This document shows positions 1 through 10,649 of a stretch of 64,000 bases of DNA, piece by piece (position 1 is the first letter of the stretch; each line of letters begins with the position of its first letter). The notes beneath the pieces were generated by a model. It did not search any database and was not told the DNA's origin. It saw only the letters and a list, made by a program, of their open reading frames with translations. A program made the translations under genes and the position numbers. Origin of the DNA: Bedellia somnulentella (lineage: Eukaryota > Arthropoda > Insecta > Lepidoptera > Bedelliidae); NCBI GenBank assembly GCA_963576735.1, contig OY755171.1, positions 3,286,001 through 3,350,000 of the forward strand. The letters are read 5' to 3'.

Positions 1-305
1 GAAACCATATAAAAGTTATGTTTTTTTATGCTCCTGTGGGAACCCTTGTGAAATCCGGGATAAATTATATCCTATATGTTGGCCAGGTGTATAACCTACA
101 TTCATGCCAAATTTGATCAAGATTGGTCCGGTAGGATTAACGTGATGAACGGACATACAGACAGACAGACAGACAGACAGAATTTTTTTTCAAAAATAGC
201 AAATTTGGCTTTAGTATCGAAAATAAAACATATTCCACCGGTTTTTATTTTTTTTTCTTCAATGTACAATTTTAAACTCGTTTCAGTCTTATTATAGTAT
301 AGATA
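1..305 (+). repeat. CAGA-centred dispersed repeat, copy 1 (cut by window edge)
   Basis: This stretch matches 20609-20912 nearly base for base. Shared parts are the ccatataaaagttatg start, a middle ending in a gacagacagacagacag run at about 159-181, a T-rich block, and a cagtcttattatag end. A more distant relative sits at 22080-22456 with the same order of parts. The short open frame here is not coding. The class is unknown; the fixed 3' end and internal microsatellite suggest a retroposed or Helitron-like short repeat. A GATA-type microsatellite follows at about 300-335. Confidence 0.7.
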
Positions 306-556
306 GAAGATATAGAAGATAGATAGATAGATTTATCAACTAAGTAAACTGACACTCATCAATTTGCTTTGGTTCTCGTTACTGTAACTACTTCATTATG
401 AAACAAAGATGGTCATAGGGGTTAAGGCGCAGTTGGTTCAGCGAAAAATATCATCTCAGGGGGTGCTGCCCCCGCGGGCGCGGGGAAGCGCTTGCGCGCC
501 GATCGGGCGGCCGTCTCCCCGTCGCGACGCATTGCGCGCGTTTTAAAAACATACAG

Positions 557-722
557 TAGGGTAAGCAATACAGTTTTTGTCAACTCGACAGTTTTAGCCA
601 CTCACAAATATTTTCTATGGTATGGGTTAGGACATTTGTTTATGACTATTTACATTTTCTTTCTAAAATATTTGTGATTGGCTATAACAGTCAGGGTGAC
701 GAAAACTGTATCGCTTACCCTA
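557..722. mobile_element. 166-bp MITE with ~57-bp inverted repeats, TA target
   Basis: The left arm TAGGGTAAGCAATACAG and the following 40 bases return as the reverse complement ending CTGTATCGCTTACCCTA. The arms cover nearly the whole element, so a hairpin would form. TA at both ends (557-558, 721-722) fits a Tc1/mariner-mobilised MITE. It lies inside the TTAA transposon and is therefore younger than it. Confidence 0.8.
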
Positions 723-850
723 GGTTATCAAATTCAAAAATAGTTTCTACCTTGGCCGTTTACAATATAAAATGAATTGATAGGATAGATTTGTCTACCC
801 CTGTCAGTTTATACAAAATTATTACAGTGTTAATTTCATATTTTTTGCCA

Positions 851-1085
851 TGTCGTGTCTGCTTAGAATAACACTATCCCATTTCTACCCGTGATCGTAA
901 GAGGCGATTTAGGGTATAGGGGATTTTTAAGTGATTTTTGGGCGATGTGGTTGGAAAACCGTCAACGAAATCATTTATTATTACAATCTTTTCCCAAATC
1001 AACTTCCAAAAGTGGCTGAGGAATTTCTCATTCCAAAGCTCTGGCTATCCCGTTAAGGGATTTATAGCCGTGAGTATATGTATGT
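851..1085 (+). mobile_element. S1 short retroelement, near full length
   Basis: Plus-strand copy of the S1 family. Landmarks are ctgcttagaataacacta, the cgtaagaggcgattta block, gggcgatgtggttgg, tccaaaagtggctgagga, and the 3' end gccgtgagtatatgtatgta. It is nested in the TTAA transposon. S1 resembles the Metulj-type short elements reported from butterflies, but I could not verify that identity. Confidence 0.75.
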
Positions 1086-1856
1086 AATTGTCAGTTTACA
1101 CCTGTAACTAGGTATTTAATATTATTAATTGAAATTAGAAGTTACTTTAACGATTTTGTTCTTTTTCCCACTCCTAATAAATTAAACAATAATAATAACA
1201 TAAAATACAAAAATGAGTGAAATCTATAAATTGAATGACTCTTTTATATTTGCTAATGCTAACCGTACGCACAGTCACTCTCACGCCTACATTGACGCGC
1301 ATCGTATACAGATAGGTCACTCGTACACTAACGGCGCCGCACGCGCGTAAATTGTTAGATCTGTAACTCAAGGCGCGCGCGACACAGGTCCATCCTCTAA
1401 GGCAGCTCGCCGAGCTCTGATCGAGCGGCGGGCGGCGCTTGGGCACGAGTGGGACCGTGATTATCGATGTTTTTTAAATATTTGTTTTATTGAATTTATA
1501 AAAAAATAAAAATAATCGCCAATTATTATTAGAAATACAAATGTTCAAATTATGATGCAAGTTATATGAAAGTAGATAAAATAAATAAAATATAAAACCA
1601 TTTTAAAGAGTGTAATTAGAGGTATGTTGGCGATTTTTTTCTATCGAGCGAAAATTTATTAATCGTGTTTCGAATCGCCAATTTCACTGCAGAAAAGCCT
1701 CAAGATTTCGATGTATTTTTTTCAAAACCATATTATTATAAACATACGCATAATAAAGTTTCAAAAACCCTGTTCGCTGGACTAACGGCACCTTAAACTA
1801 TTGTGATAGGTTTTAACTAAATAATAAATGTACATGATATTAAATAAACAAATGAC

Positions 1857-1925
1857 GATGTCCAGAGGTTAGGACACTCGCTTCTAGTTTCAAAGGTTAC
1901 AGCTTCGATTCCCGCTAGAAGCGGT
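1857..1925 (+). pseudogene. tRNA-like SINE head (copy B at 7919-7984)
   Basis: The sequence gatgtccagaggttagga resembles an internal A box, and acagcttcgattcccgc resembles a B box, with tRNA-like spacing. Stems are not well kept, so it is a tRNA-derived relic rather than a functional tRNA. The same block is in copy B of the duplication. Confidence 0.45.
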
Positions 1926-2578
1926 CATTTGAGATGAATTTGGATATTTTTGCAAATCCACCAAAGACTATTTCAAAATGTCTATGTGATGGTAGTATTC
2001 TTTACTGTTAAATGTTTCTAGAGATTTTTTGATTCCGAAGCCCTAGCTACCCATTTTGGAATTATATACATCTAAGTATAGATATTTTATAGACCTATTA
2101 ATCAAGAAAATGTATAATTAATAATACTCATGCTTATATCACTTATAGAAATAATAATGTTATTTGTTTTTTGTTTCAGGTATGTAACATTACAGCTTTT
2201 CATTGGAAAGTGCGAGACTGAATTTTAGTATTACGGTGTGATCAAGATTGAAAATTGTTACATAGGTTTTCCATTACAATTTTTAATGGTTTATGCCATG
2301 GTTTATGCTCAAAAGGCAATATTTTCGCCGTAATTATGGTGGAGATCCTAGTGAACATATAAGTTCTTGAATCTGAGAAAATTGCATCCTCATTACATTG
2401 TTTTTCATTTTGACATCTACCAAAAACATTTACTTTCGCACAAAATATAAACTAACATTATTTCAAAAATATCATCGTAGATATTTAAGCTCTGTACTCT
2501 ACAATATTCCTTTACCGAAAAAAATGCACCTTCAAAATAGCAACACAAATATAATCTCAGATTTAAGCCAATCTTAAA

Positions 2579-2876
2579 TTAATTCAATACAAAATCCTGT
2601 TGAATATGCAAAAGGATTACAAACTTGAAGCTGTTTACGTATTCGAACATGCAAAGGCGAAAATACGGTGTAAATTGGATCGGTTTCCAACGTCCCAGCT
2701 CAAACGGTACTGGTATTTGGAACGTCGTCATGAAAACTGCACTTAGCATAAAAATACCGTAGGTTCCTGTAATTTGCCGGCACACCAAGAGGCGCTCAAT
2801 GGCATATTGCATTGCTCGGGAGGCACACATTCCAGGCACTAGCTGTCGAGGACTTATCGTGTACAATAAATTGCTG
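2579..2876 (-). pseudogene. Exon-like ORF in duplicated unit, possible membrane receptor relic
   Basis: The minus-strand frame is open for about 95 codons and preceded by a plausible splice acceptor (tataatttcag, just above 2876). The predicted peptide is hydrophobic in the middle (GIFMLSAVFMTTF), followed by a PVPFELGRWKPIQF segment and an aromatic stretch. That pattern loosely recalls the loop region of insect seven-transmembrane chemoreceptors, but I cannot assign a family. The stop comes directly after LHIQQDFVLN and no good donor is visible. Copy B (8700-8997) keeps the same length with seven replacements and about three silent changes, which argues against purifying selection. I treat it as a captured exon or relic. 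Confidence 0.3.
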
Positions 2877-3725
2877 AAATTATAATAAAATAAGGTGGTG
2901 CTTGCTGTTGGGAATTATATAGTTTACATTTAATAATACCTACTGTACACAAACATATACAAAGTTGATCTTTTCTTAATCAAACCTCATTTTGTGTTTC
3001 TTGTAATATAATGAACTGGGGTAAGGTGCTATCTATCGGCTTAAAATACCTTATATTTCTGCCCACAGTACGGTGCTTACAATACGACATGAATTAGATT
3101 GCTATACAATATTTTTTCTTATGGGACTGATAGATGTCATCATCTGTATTTATTTAGGGCATGATGAAAAAAACACATGCATTCATCATAAATTCATATA
3201 CGCTCAGCTTTTATCCCAATGCTGGACATGAAAGAATTCCAAAATCTTCTCAGAAAATAACCCAAATATGGTAAGGTAAATATTTTTTTCGTCTTACAAA
3301 CCTGATTTCACATTTATCTTCAATAGCTCTATATTCATCAACCACCATGGATAAAAACAACACGAAGCGGTAAGGCAGTTGATGTATTGGCTTTGAGGTG
3401 ACTGCTAAGAGTTATACCATATCAAATAGTACTATGAATATCCGTCCAAGTAAGTTTCCAAACATTTCAAACTACCGTCAGACAGAATGCTCACTCGGCA
3501 TGCATAACTCTTACTTTGCCGCAACGAATATTCAAATTGCTGACCGTAAACGCTTTGCTAAAACAGTGTTGCTTGCTTTCCAACTAAATATTTTGTAACT
3601 TTTCATGTTTTCAACTACTTTTCCTACCAAATGTATTATAATTTTTCATGTTTTCAACCACTTGCTTTTTTAACTAAATAAATATTTTTATATGGTGATT
3701 ATTCCTCCGATTTTTATCAAAATTG

Positions 3726-3955
3726 ACATAAACCATCTAGACATAGTCCTTGACAACCATGCAAAATTTCAGGATTCTGAGTTGAGCCGTTTGGGAGGAG
3801 TACGATCACAAAGAAATGCAAAAGTCGGGGGTAAATGGAGCTCCATTTACCCCCGACTTTTGCATTTCTTTGTGATCGTACTCCTCCCAAACGGCTCAAC
3901 TCAGAATCCTGAAATTTTGCATGGTTGTCAAGGACTATGTCTAGATGGTTTATGT
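3726..3955. repeat. Perfect 230-bp palindrome, no spacer
   Basis: The two 115-bp arms are exact reverse complements and meet at GGAG|CTCC (3840/3841). Matching stops at 3726 and 3955, where tgtca faces tgttta. No mismatch was found over the arm length. The arm text (gttgagccgtttgggaggag) reads like an ordinary dispersed repeat. Either a recent fold-back event or an assembly or library artefact could produce this. Confidence 0.95.
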
Positions 3956-4199
3956 TTATTTAAATTAAGTGATGTCAAGGACAATTTTGTTCTCAATTAA
4001 ATACTCTCAATCAACAACATATTTATTTGGATAAAGATTAATATTATGTTGATAAAACATTATGGCAATTATGCATTAAATTCGACCAAATTTATTTACC
4101 ATAAAAATGGTTATAGTAAGTGAAACTTAAAAGTTCGACATATACTGTCGCGGGCATTTTTTTAAGAGAAATAATTCTTTAATACATTTTTTTTGGGTA

Positions 4200-4442
4200 A
4201 CTTAAACCGTTTACGCAGCGCACACAACGGAAGCCTTAGTATGAATAATTATCCCGGTTTTTGCAACATTATTCGCTGATAGTTTGCTCCTGTTGGTCGC
4301 AGCGTGATGATATATAGCCTAAAACCTTCCTCAATAAATGGACTATCCAACACAAAAATAATTTTTCAATTTGATTGGGTAGTTCCTGAGATCCTAGCGT
4401 TCAAACAAACAAACTCTTCAGCTTTATAATATTAGTATAGAT
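4200..4442 (+). repeat. Widespread arthropod-type dispersed repeat, 3' end
   Basis: The block ends with caaacaaactcttcagcttt followed by ataatattagtatagat, and has the upstream text cctaaaaccttcctcaataa. I recognise this combination as a common interspersed repeat in insect genomes. A fragment of the other end of such a repeat (tttgcccgcgactacgtccg) is at about 19375-19500. Its mobilising machinery cannot be told from this copy. Confidence 0.5.
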
Positions 4443-4487
4443 TTCGAGCGATTATTGAAAGACAAAGGTCTCTAACCAATGTGCGTT

Positions 4488-4850
4488 GCTAGGGGTGACC
4501 TACGGCATAGAGACGTGGCCTCTAACAATAGAATGTATGTTGTATGTATGTTGAATGGGCTATGTTAGGAATTCACTACGCAATCGAATCTGCAACAAGG
4601 AGACGTGTAAAAGAACCGAGGTCACTCACATAGCTCAAAGAGTTGGAAAACTTAAGTGGCAATGGGCAGGACACCGCTGTTGGGGCTCGAAGATTCTGGA
4701 GTGGCGGCCACGTACCGGGCGACGCAGTGTGGGTAGGCCTCCCACAAGTTGGACCGACGACTTGGTAAATATCGCGGAGAGCTGATGACGAGGACAGGAC
4801 AGGACCGGTCGTTGTGGTCGTCGATGATGACGATGTTGGAAAATACAACC
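4488..4850 (+). pseudogene. RTE-type LINE fragment, C-terminal coding remnant (family 2)
   Basis: Translation from about 4490 gives VTYGIETWPLT and, in the 4555-4785 frame, KLKWQWAGHRCWG, GRPPTSWTDDL, then in another frame GQDRSLW. These are the typical C-terminal landmarks of RTE/BovB-like reverse transcriptase polyproteins. The copy lacks the endonuclease and catalytic domains, has a stop after the YG.ETW motif and a frame change near 4785. A minus-strand fragment of the same family is at 49150-49290. It differs from RTE-A in sequence. A piece of S1 follows immediately. Confidence 0.75.
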
Positions 4851-4863
4851 CACGAAACATTTA

Positions 4864-4940
4864 AGTGGTTGAATGATTCCCACTTCCCAAACTCTGGAAA
4901 CCCCTATTTGCCATTTATAGCCGCGCATATGAATGTATGT
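4864..4940 (+). mobile_element. S1 3'-end fragment
   Basis: A diverged 3' portion of S1 is readable: gaatgattcccacttcccaa, then atttatagccgcgcatatga and atgtatgt. Only the last third is present. Confidence 0.55.
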
Positions 4941-4944
4941 ATTT

Positions 4945-6225
4945 TTTCATAAGATTCGGAACAACGACGTTTCCTAAAATTAATTTACGAGTATACTCTA
5001 CCAGTGACAGGTAAAGATATGTGTTAATTTTAAATATCATACATACATGCATTTTTAATAACATATAAACACATTTTATCACGACTAGAGGTACTTTTAT
5101 AAACATGCTACGAATAATTAATTGGACAACTGTGTAATTAACAAATGGTACAGTAATTTGCTTATTAATTGTTGCCAACCGATTCATCATAATTTTGTGG
5201 CATAGTGCAACATGAATGATGTCGTTGAGGTTACATGAAACATGAAAATTGCTCTGCTATAGACGATAACTAGATAAAAATATTTTCAACTCGTGAAACT
5301 TTCAGAGATTTATATAATTTGTTACACTGTGATTTCTTATTTTTTTATATTTTTGACTAAAGGTTTTACATGTTCTGTTTTTATTTGAAGTTATATAAAT
5401 GACACTTTGAGAAAAACAAAGAGAGGATGGGATTACAAGATTAAAATAATAGAAAGAACCCTAAAACGAGGGTGGTACATTACAGCGATCCAGGGTATCT
5501 GCTTATCCTAATGAGAACTTATATCGTGAGTATGTGTATGTATGTGGGTTGTATTTGTAACTAAGCATTTATGCAATTCAACTCAATTTATTGCTATCTT
5601 TTAGAACTTATAATTATCTAATCTTATATATAATTTAAATGCAATAATAACTAGACCCTCGGCTTCTTCTACATTAATTTTAATAAAATCGTTTATAAGT
5701 AGTACAGCTGGTATGTGTGGGATCTTGATCGATTGCCAAATTCGATGGTGTCCCGCCTTCAGCTGACTGGCCGGGAATCAACTAACAGAAGCAAAATGTT
5801 GACTTGCAATTTGTCCGCTTCAGTTTAAAGTTACGCTACGGCTATATACTTCTCGATGAATTATGTATTCCTTATAGTTTTCACATTACTATAGAAATAA
5901 TAGATACCTACATTTAATTATTTTATTCTTTAATTAAGTAAATTAAGCATTTAAAGATAAATAGTACTTCGTTTTTTTAGGCTTACTAAATAATTGTCTC
6001 AGAAACTAGAAATATTATTTGTTTTTTGCCACCAAAGCGTTTTATCATTAAAACATGGCCATAGCTTATTATATTATTATCGTCTGACGGCACTGTATTA
6101 CAAATAATATAAATTTAAAATTACTAAATGAAATATGTCAATCACCATGAATGCAGATTAAAGTAAAAACATAATACTCGAAGTAAATTCATTAAAGAAT
6201 TGAATTTATATTAAATAATATATTC
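4945..6225. other. Mostly unassigned A/T-rich DNA
   Basis: No gene is supported. At 5470-5546 a weak remnant of the shared RTE-A/S1 tail is visible (atcgtgagtatgtgtatgta). The 91-codon minus-strand frame at 4915-5190 overlaps S1 and is not credible. Confidence 0.5.
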
Positions 6226-6227
6226 CT

Positions 6228-6352
6228 TGAGTACACTGTCGATGCAAAACGTGGGAACTCTGAACAACAGGTGACAAAGTCACGTGATGTTCAGAAGTAT
6301 TAGTATCTCTGCCAACCCCTTCGGGGATATTCGGCGTGAAAGTTTATGTTAT
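6228..6352 (+). mobile_element. S2 SINE, truncated 3' half
   Basis: The copy reads gagtacactgtcgatgcaaa, caggtgacaaagtcacgtga, ctctgccaaccccttcgggg and ends ttcggcgtgaaagtttatgt. This matches the complete S2 element at 56503-56875. Short repeats of attcctt on both sides may be the target-site duplication. The tRNA-derived head is missing. Confidence 0.75.
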
Positions 6353-6354
6353 AT

Positions 6355-7770
6355 TATTCCTTAAAGATTAATGTATGCCTTAATTTCAAGTATTTTTGTA
6401 TAATGTTATTTAAATTAAAAACTTGATAGAGTATGTGGTAAGCTTTGGAATTCGTGCTCGTGGAAAAGGTAATCTTTCAATAAATTTGTTGATTTATTTA
6501 CACGCCCATGTAATATAGAATTATTTGTAAGTCAAACTGTTAGTATGTGTTTTTAAGAGTTACACAAAATTTACTGATCATTTACGCAACACACGTCATT
6601 TACGTAAAATAACTAAATACATTATTCTATATTTATTAGTAAATACATTTCAGATAATAAGTTATAACAGTATGATAAAAATAATTATATCATTGTAGCC
6701 TAATTTGGTAAACTAAATAAAAATGAATAATGTTTCCAAATATACATCAATTTATACTTCCATTTAATTACATTGGTCAGCGGGAGTTTCCATTAAACTC
6801 TTATATAAAGTTACATAATACTTTTGAGTGACCAAACATGATGCGAAAATATACTTCTTTACAAAACTAAGAAATATAAATAGCTCTCCCAAGTAACAAG
6901 TTCTTGCGGTCTATTTTGTTTTTTTCTGAAACTTGAAACTGAGTGAAAAGTACTTATTTTCCGATTCAACTTTTCAGTCTACAGTTACGTCACTGTTGTT
7001 CAAGCGTTCACAAGTTGGCTAAATCTGGTCATTATTTACTATACTAAGTTCTTTTACATCATTACGTCTTATAAACCGATGGACCTGGTGTATGCACGAA
7101 AAAAGTATATACAAGTCAGTGCTCTCATATCAAAAAATTTAACAGTTTTCAATAATTTTACCAAATAGGCATCCCTTATTCTACTATTTCTTGCCACCAA
7201 ACTTCGGTGGTGATGGGTTACAAACCATTACACCCAACAATTACTTAAGCCCCAAAACCCTGAATCCTGGTACTCACAGACCACCCTCAAGGGGGTGTCT
7301 GTAGGGGGTTATCTATGCTGGTACTACACCCACGAAAAAGAATGGGTAATTGGAAATCTAAGCGGTTAATGCGAATATAAAAACACTATAAATACAAAGC
7401 CAAATTAGAAGTTTTTAATAAAATAACGAAGATAAAAATGCATGGTATCCCTATCTTCACTAAAAATTGTGATGTGGGTTAGCGCTTCTTCGCTATTTTC
7501 AACTCTAGAAGAAGTTGAGGGCATTGTAGAGTTCCAACTTCAATTTGAAACTTTTACAACATTTTATTGATGAAATAAAATGTGTTGGTTCACTGTCTCT
7601 ATTTGAGGAAAGATTGCACTGAAGAAAAGTTACACTAATTAGTTTCAATTAAAACTCGATCCAATAAACTTCATGCTGAGTTTTAATTGTGTTGATTAAT
7701 TGCCTGAAGAGTTTGATAGCTCTAGTAATAAAAAAAATACATTGTTCTTTGTTTTATATGTTTCATTAAT
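6355..7770. other. Unassigned A/T-rich DNA with a degraded S1-like patch
   Basis: No gene is supported. At about 7190-7338 the words ggtggtgatgggttacaaac, agccccaaaaccc and gctggtactac follow S1 order on the minus strand, but divergence is high. A small hairpin (ccaccaaacttcggtgg) is at about 7196. Confidence 0.4.
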
Positions 7771-8699
7771 AAACTAATTAAACTGACACTCATCAATTTG
7801 TTTTGGTTCTCGTTACTATAATGACTTCATTATGAAACAAAGATGGCCATAGGGCTAAACTATTGTGATAGGTTTTAACTAAATAATAAATTTACATGAT
7901 ATTAAATAAACAAATGCCGATGTCCAGAGGTTAGGACACTCGCTTCTAGTTTCAAAGGTTACAGCTTCGATTCCCGCTAGAAGCGATTATTTGTGATGAA
8001 TATGGTTTTTTTTGTAATATTAGTGGCAAATCCACGAATAAAATCCACCAAAGACTATTTCAAAATGTCCATGTGATGGTAGTCTTCTTTACTGTTAAAT
8101 GTTTCTAGAGATTTTTTGATTCCGAAGCCCTAGCTACCCATTTTGGAATTATATAGATCTAAGTATAGATATTTTATAGACCTATTAATCAAGAAAATGT
8201 ACAATTAATTATACTCATGCTTATATCATTTATAGAAATAATAATGTTATTTGTTTTTGTTTCAGGTATGTAACATGACAGCTTTTCATTGGAAAGTACG
8301 AGACAGAAGTTTAGTATTACGGTGTGAACACAGCTGCCGTATATATATATGTATGTAGATTATATTGACTATTTTTGAAGATTGAGAATTGTTACATAGG
8401 TTTTCCATTACAACTTTTAATGGTTTATGCTAAAGAGGCAAAATTTTCGCCGTAATTATGGTGGAGATCCTAGTGAACATTTATGTTCTTGAATCTGAGA
8501 AAATTGCATCCTGATTACATTGTTTTTGATTTTGACATCTACCAAAAACATTTACTTTCGCACAAAATATAAACTGACATTATTTTAAAATATCATCGTA
8601 AATATTTAAGCTCTGTACCCTACAATATTACTTTACCGAAAAAAAAGCACCTTCAAAATAGCAACACAAAAAGAATCTCAGATTTAAGCCAATCTTGAA

Positions 8700-8997
8700 T
8701 TAATTCAATTCAAAATCCTGTTGAATATGCAAAAGGATTACAAATTTGAAGCTGTTTACGTATTCGAACATGCAAAGGCGAAAACAAGGTGAAAATTGGA
8801 TCGGTTTCAAACGTCCCAGCTCAAACGGTGCTGGTATTTGGAACGTCGTCATGAAAACTGCACTTAGCATAAAAATACCGTAGGTTCCTGTAATTCGCCG
8901 GCACACCAAGAGGCGCTCAATGGCATATTGCATTGCTTGGGAGGCACACATTCCAGGCACTAGCTGTCGTGGACTTATCGTGTACAATAAATTGCTG
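8700..8997 (-). pseudogene. Exon-like ORF, copy B
   Basis: This is the same 95-codon minus-strand frame as at 2579-2876, again preceded by tataatttcag. Differences from copy A include W to L in the GRWKP segment and Y to C shortly after it. Length is preserved with no stop or frameshift in either copy, though the changes are mostly replacing. Confidence 0.3.
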
Positions 8998-9220
8998 AAA
9001 TTATAATAAAATAAGGTGGTGCTTGGTGTTGGGAATAATATAGTTTATATTTAACACACCACTGTATACAGACACATACAAAGTTGATCTTTTCTTAATC
9101 AAACCATATTTTGTATTTCTTGTAATATAATGAACTGGGATAAGGTGCTATCTATCGGCTTAGAATACCATATATTTCTGCCCTAGGTACAGTGCTTACA
9201 GTACGACATGAATTAGATTG

Positions 9221-9352
9221 TAAACGTAAACGTAAACGTTCACGCCGTTTATCCCCGAAGGGGTTGGCAGAGGTACCGATACTCCTGAACTCACATGGCA
9301 AGCGCCATCTAGTTTCCAGAGAAGGTACCCACCAAGGTACCAAGGTAGGTAG
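9221..9352 (-). mobile_element. S2 SINE fragment with 11-bp TSD
   Basis: The insertion has a (TAAACG)n tail on its left and cacgccgtttatccccgaag then ggggttggcagaggtac. It is flanked by gaattagattg at 9210-9220 and 9353-9363. Copy A of the duplication has a single gaattagattg at the matching place (about 3091), so the empty site is observed directly. Only the 3' part of S2 is present. Confidence 0.9.
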
Positions 9353-10198
9353 GAATTAGATTGCTATACAATATTTCTTCTTATGGGACTGATAGATGTC
9401 ATCATCTGTGTTTATTTAGGGCATGATGAAAAAAGCACATACAATCATCATAAATTCATATACGCTCAGCTTTTATCCCAATGCTGGACATGAAAGAATT
9501 CCAAAATCATTCTCAGAAGATAACCCAAATATGGTAAGGTAAATATTTTTTTCGTCTTTCAAACCTGATTTCACATTTATCTTCAATAGCTCTATATTCA
9601 TCAATCACAATGGATAAAAACAACACGAAGCGGTAAGGCAGTCGATGAATTGGCTTTGAGGTGACTGCTAAGAGTTATACCATATCGTATAGTACTATGA
9701 ATATCCGTCCAAGTAAGTTTCCAAACATTTCAAACTACCGTCAGACAGAATGCTCACTCGGCATGCATAACTCTCACTTTGCCGCAACGAATATTCAAAT
9801 TGCTGACCGTAAACGCTTTGCTAAAACAGTGTTGCTTGCTTTCCGACTAAACATTTTGTAACTTTTCATGTTTTCAACTACTTTTCCTACCAAATGTATT
9901 ATAATTTTTCATGTTTTCAACCACTTGCTTTTTTAACTAAATAAATATTTTTATATGGTACTTATTTAGCTGAGATCAAAAAAAATATAATTGCTTAGGC
10001 GCTGCATATCCCTGAAGACATGGAAAGGAAACTTAACTTTCCTAAAGTCATAAAGCTTGGATATTTTTGCACGTACGTTTGTCAGAATACTCTGACGTAC
10101 AACTAGGTGTAAACTTAGGAACGCCTTTTCTCACGGTCGCGATATCTTTTCTCATCAAAGACACTTAAAATCAGGTAACATAATTTTTTCGGGGATAT

Positions 10199-10330
10199 AC
10201 TGGGAAGTATTAGGTGTATGGGAAGGCCCAAAAGGAGATGAGGGATGACCTGAACAATTTTGTTCCAGGGACGGTCTATACAGCTTCGGATAGGGATGTA
10301 AAGAGAGAGACAGAGACGGTAGTGTAGGCT
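10199..10330 (+). pseudogene. LINE C-terminal remnant (third RTE-like type)
   Basis: Frames give MGRPKRR and then RDDLNNFVPG, SDRDVKRE. This is the end motif of RTE-like LINE polyproteins (R-P-K-R-R-W-R-D-D-L type). A frame change separates the two parts, and a stop replaces the expected Trp. Nothing upstream of it is recognisable. Confidence 0.5.
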
Positions 10331-10576
10331 ATAAAAAATATAAAATTTCTTCTAAAGCGTTAAGTGTTTTTCAGTAGAAAGTCGTGGATAATTAAAACAA
10401 GACGACTATTTAGCTAGCTGGGCCAGCATCAATCTCTCTAAATATTACCCACAAAGCTTGGTCTTGTAATTTACTCATCCATCGTATTCTCGTAACCTTG
10501 ACCAAGTTTTCTTAAAAGACATATTATATAATCAGTACTAAAATAAAAACACTTACTAAACTTTAATACAAAGCAA

Positions 10577-10645
10577 TGATAGTCCAATGGGTAGAACGAC
10601 CGCCCGTCAATACAGACAGGCGTGAGTTCAAATCTCGGTTCGGTT
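10577..10645 (+). pseudogene. tRNA-like SINE head
   Basis: The A-box-like tagtccaatgggtagaac and B-box-like gagttcaaatctcgg are spaced as in a tRNA. The remaining stems do not pair well, so this is a tRNA-derived SINE head or relic. The downstream body is not recognisable. Confidence 0.5.
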
Positions 10646-10649
10646 ATAT

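Larger units (their letters stand above)
426..1792. mobile_element. TTAA-flanked TIR DNA transposon, non-autonomous
   Basis: The element begins GGCGCAGTTGGTTCAGCGAA and ends with the imperfect complement (reverse complement of the end: GGTGCCGTTAGTCCAGCGAA, 16 of 20 matching). It is flanked by TTAA at 422-425 and 1793-1796. Copy B of the surrounding duplication (7856-7862) lacks it and reads straight through with CTAA. TTAA targets fit piggyBac- or Kolobok-type elements. No transposase is encoded; the inside has GC-rich blocks at 460-545 and 1260-1450, a MITE and an S1 element, so it is itself a landing site. Confidence 0.75.
337..3692 (+). repeat. Duplicated unit, copy A (interrupted)
   Basis: Copy A of a directly repeated unit; copy B is 7771-9957. 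Shared sequence starts near aaactgacactcatcaattt and ends at ttttatatggt. Removing the transposon at 422-1792 makes copy A collinear with copy B. Inside are a tRNA-like block, a minus-strand exon-like ORF (2579-2866) and a plus-strand 66-codon frame (3398-3598); all recur in copy B. Changes in the plus frame are mostly amino-acid replacing (N/Y, Y/H, Q/R), so I do not call it a gene. The unit could be a segmental duplication or two copies of an unrecognised element; no clear terminal repeats are visible. Confidence 0.85.
7771..9957 (+). repeat. Duplicated unit, copy B
   Basis: Copy B of the unit at 337-3692. It lacks the TTAA transposon, which shows the empty site at 7856-7862, and instead has a 132-bp SINE insertion at 9221-9352 plus a short extra block near 8324-8375. 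The tRNA-like head (7919-7984), the minus-strand exon-like ORF (8700-8997) and the plus frame (9661-9861) are all retained at matching positions. By eye the copies differ at a few percent of bases, so the duplication predates both insertions. Confidence 0.85.

Noticed and set aside
3398..3598. 66-codon plus-strand frame repeated at 9661-9861
   Set aside because: Between the two copies the changes are mostly replacing and no family is recognised; it belongs to the duplicated non-coding unit.
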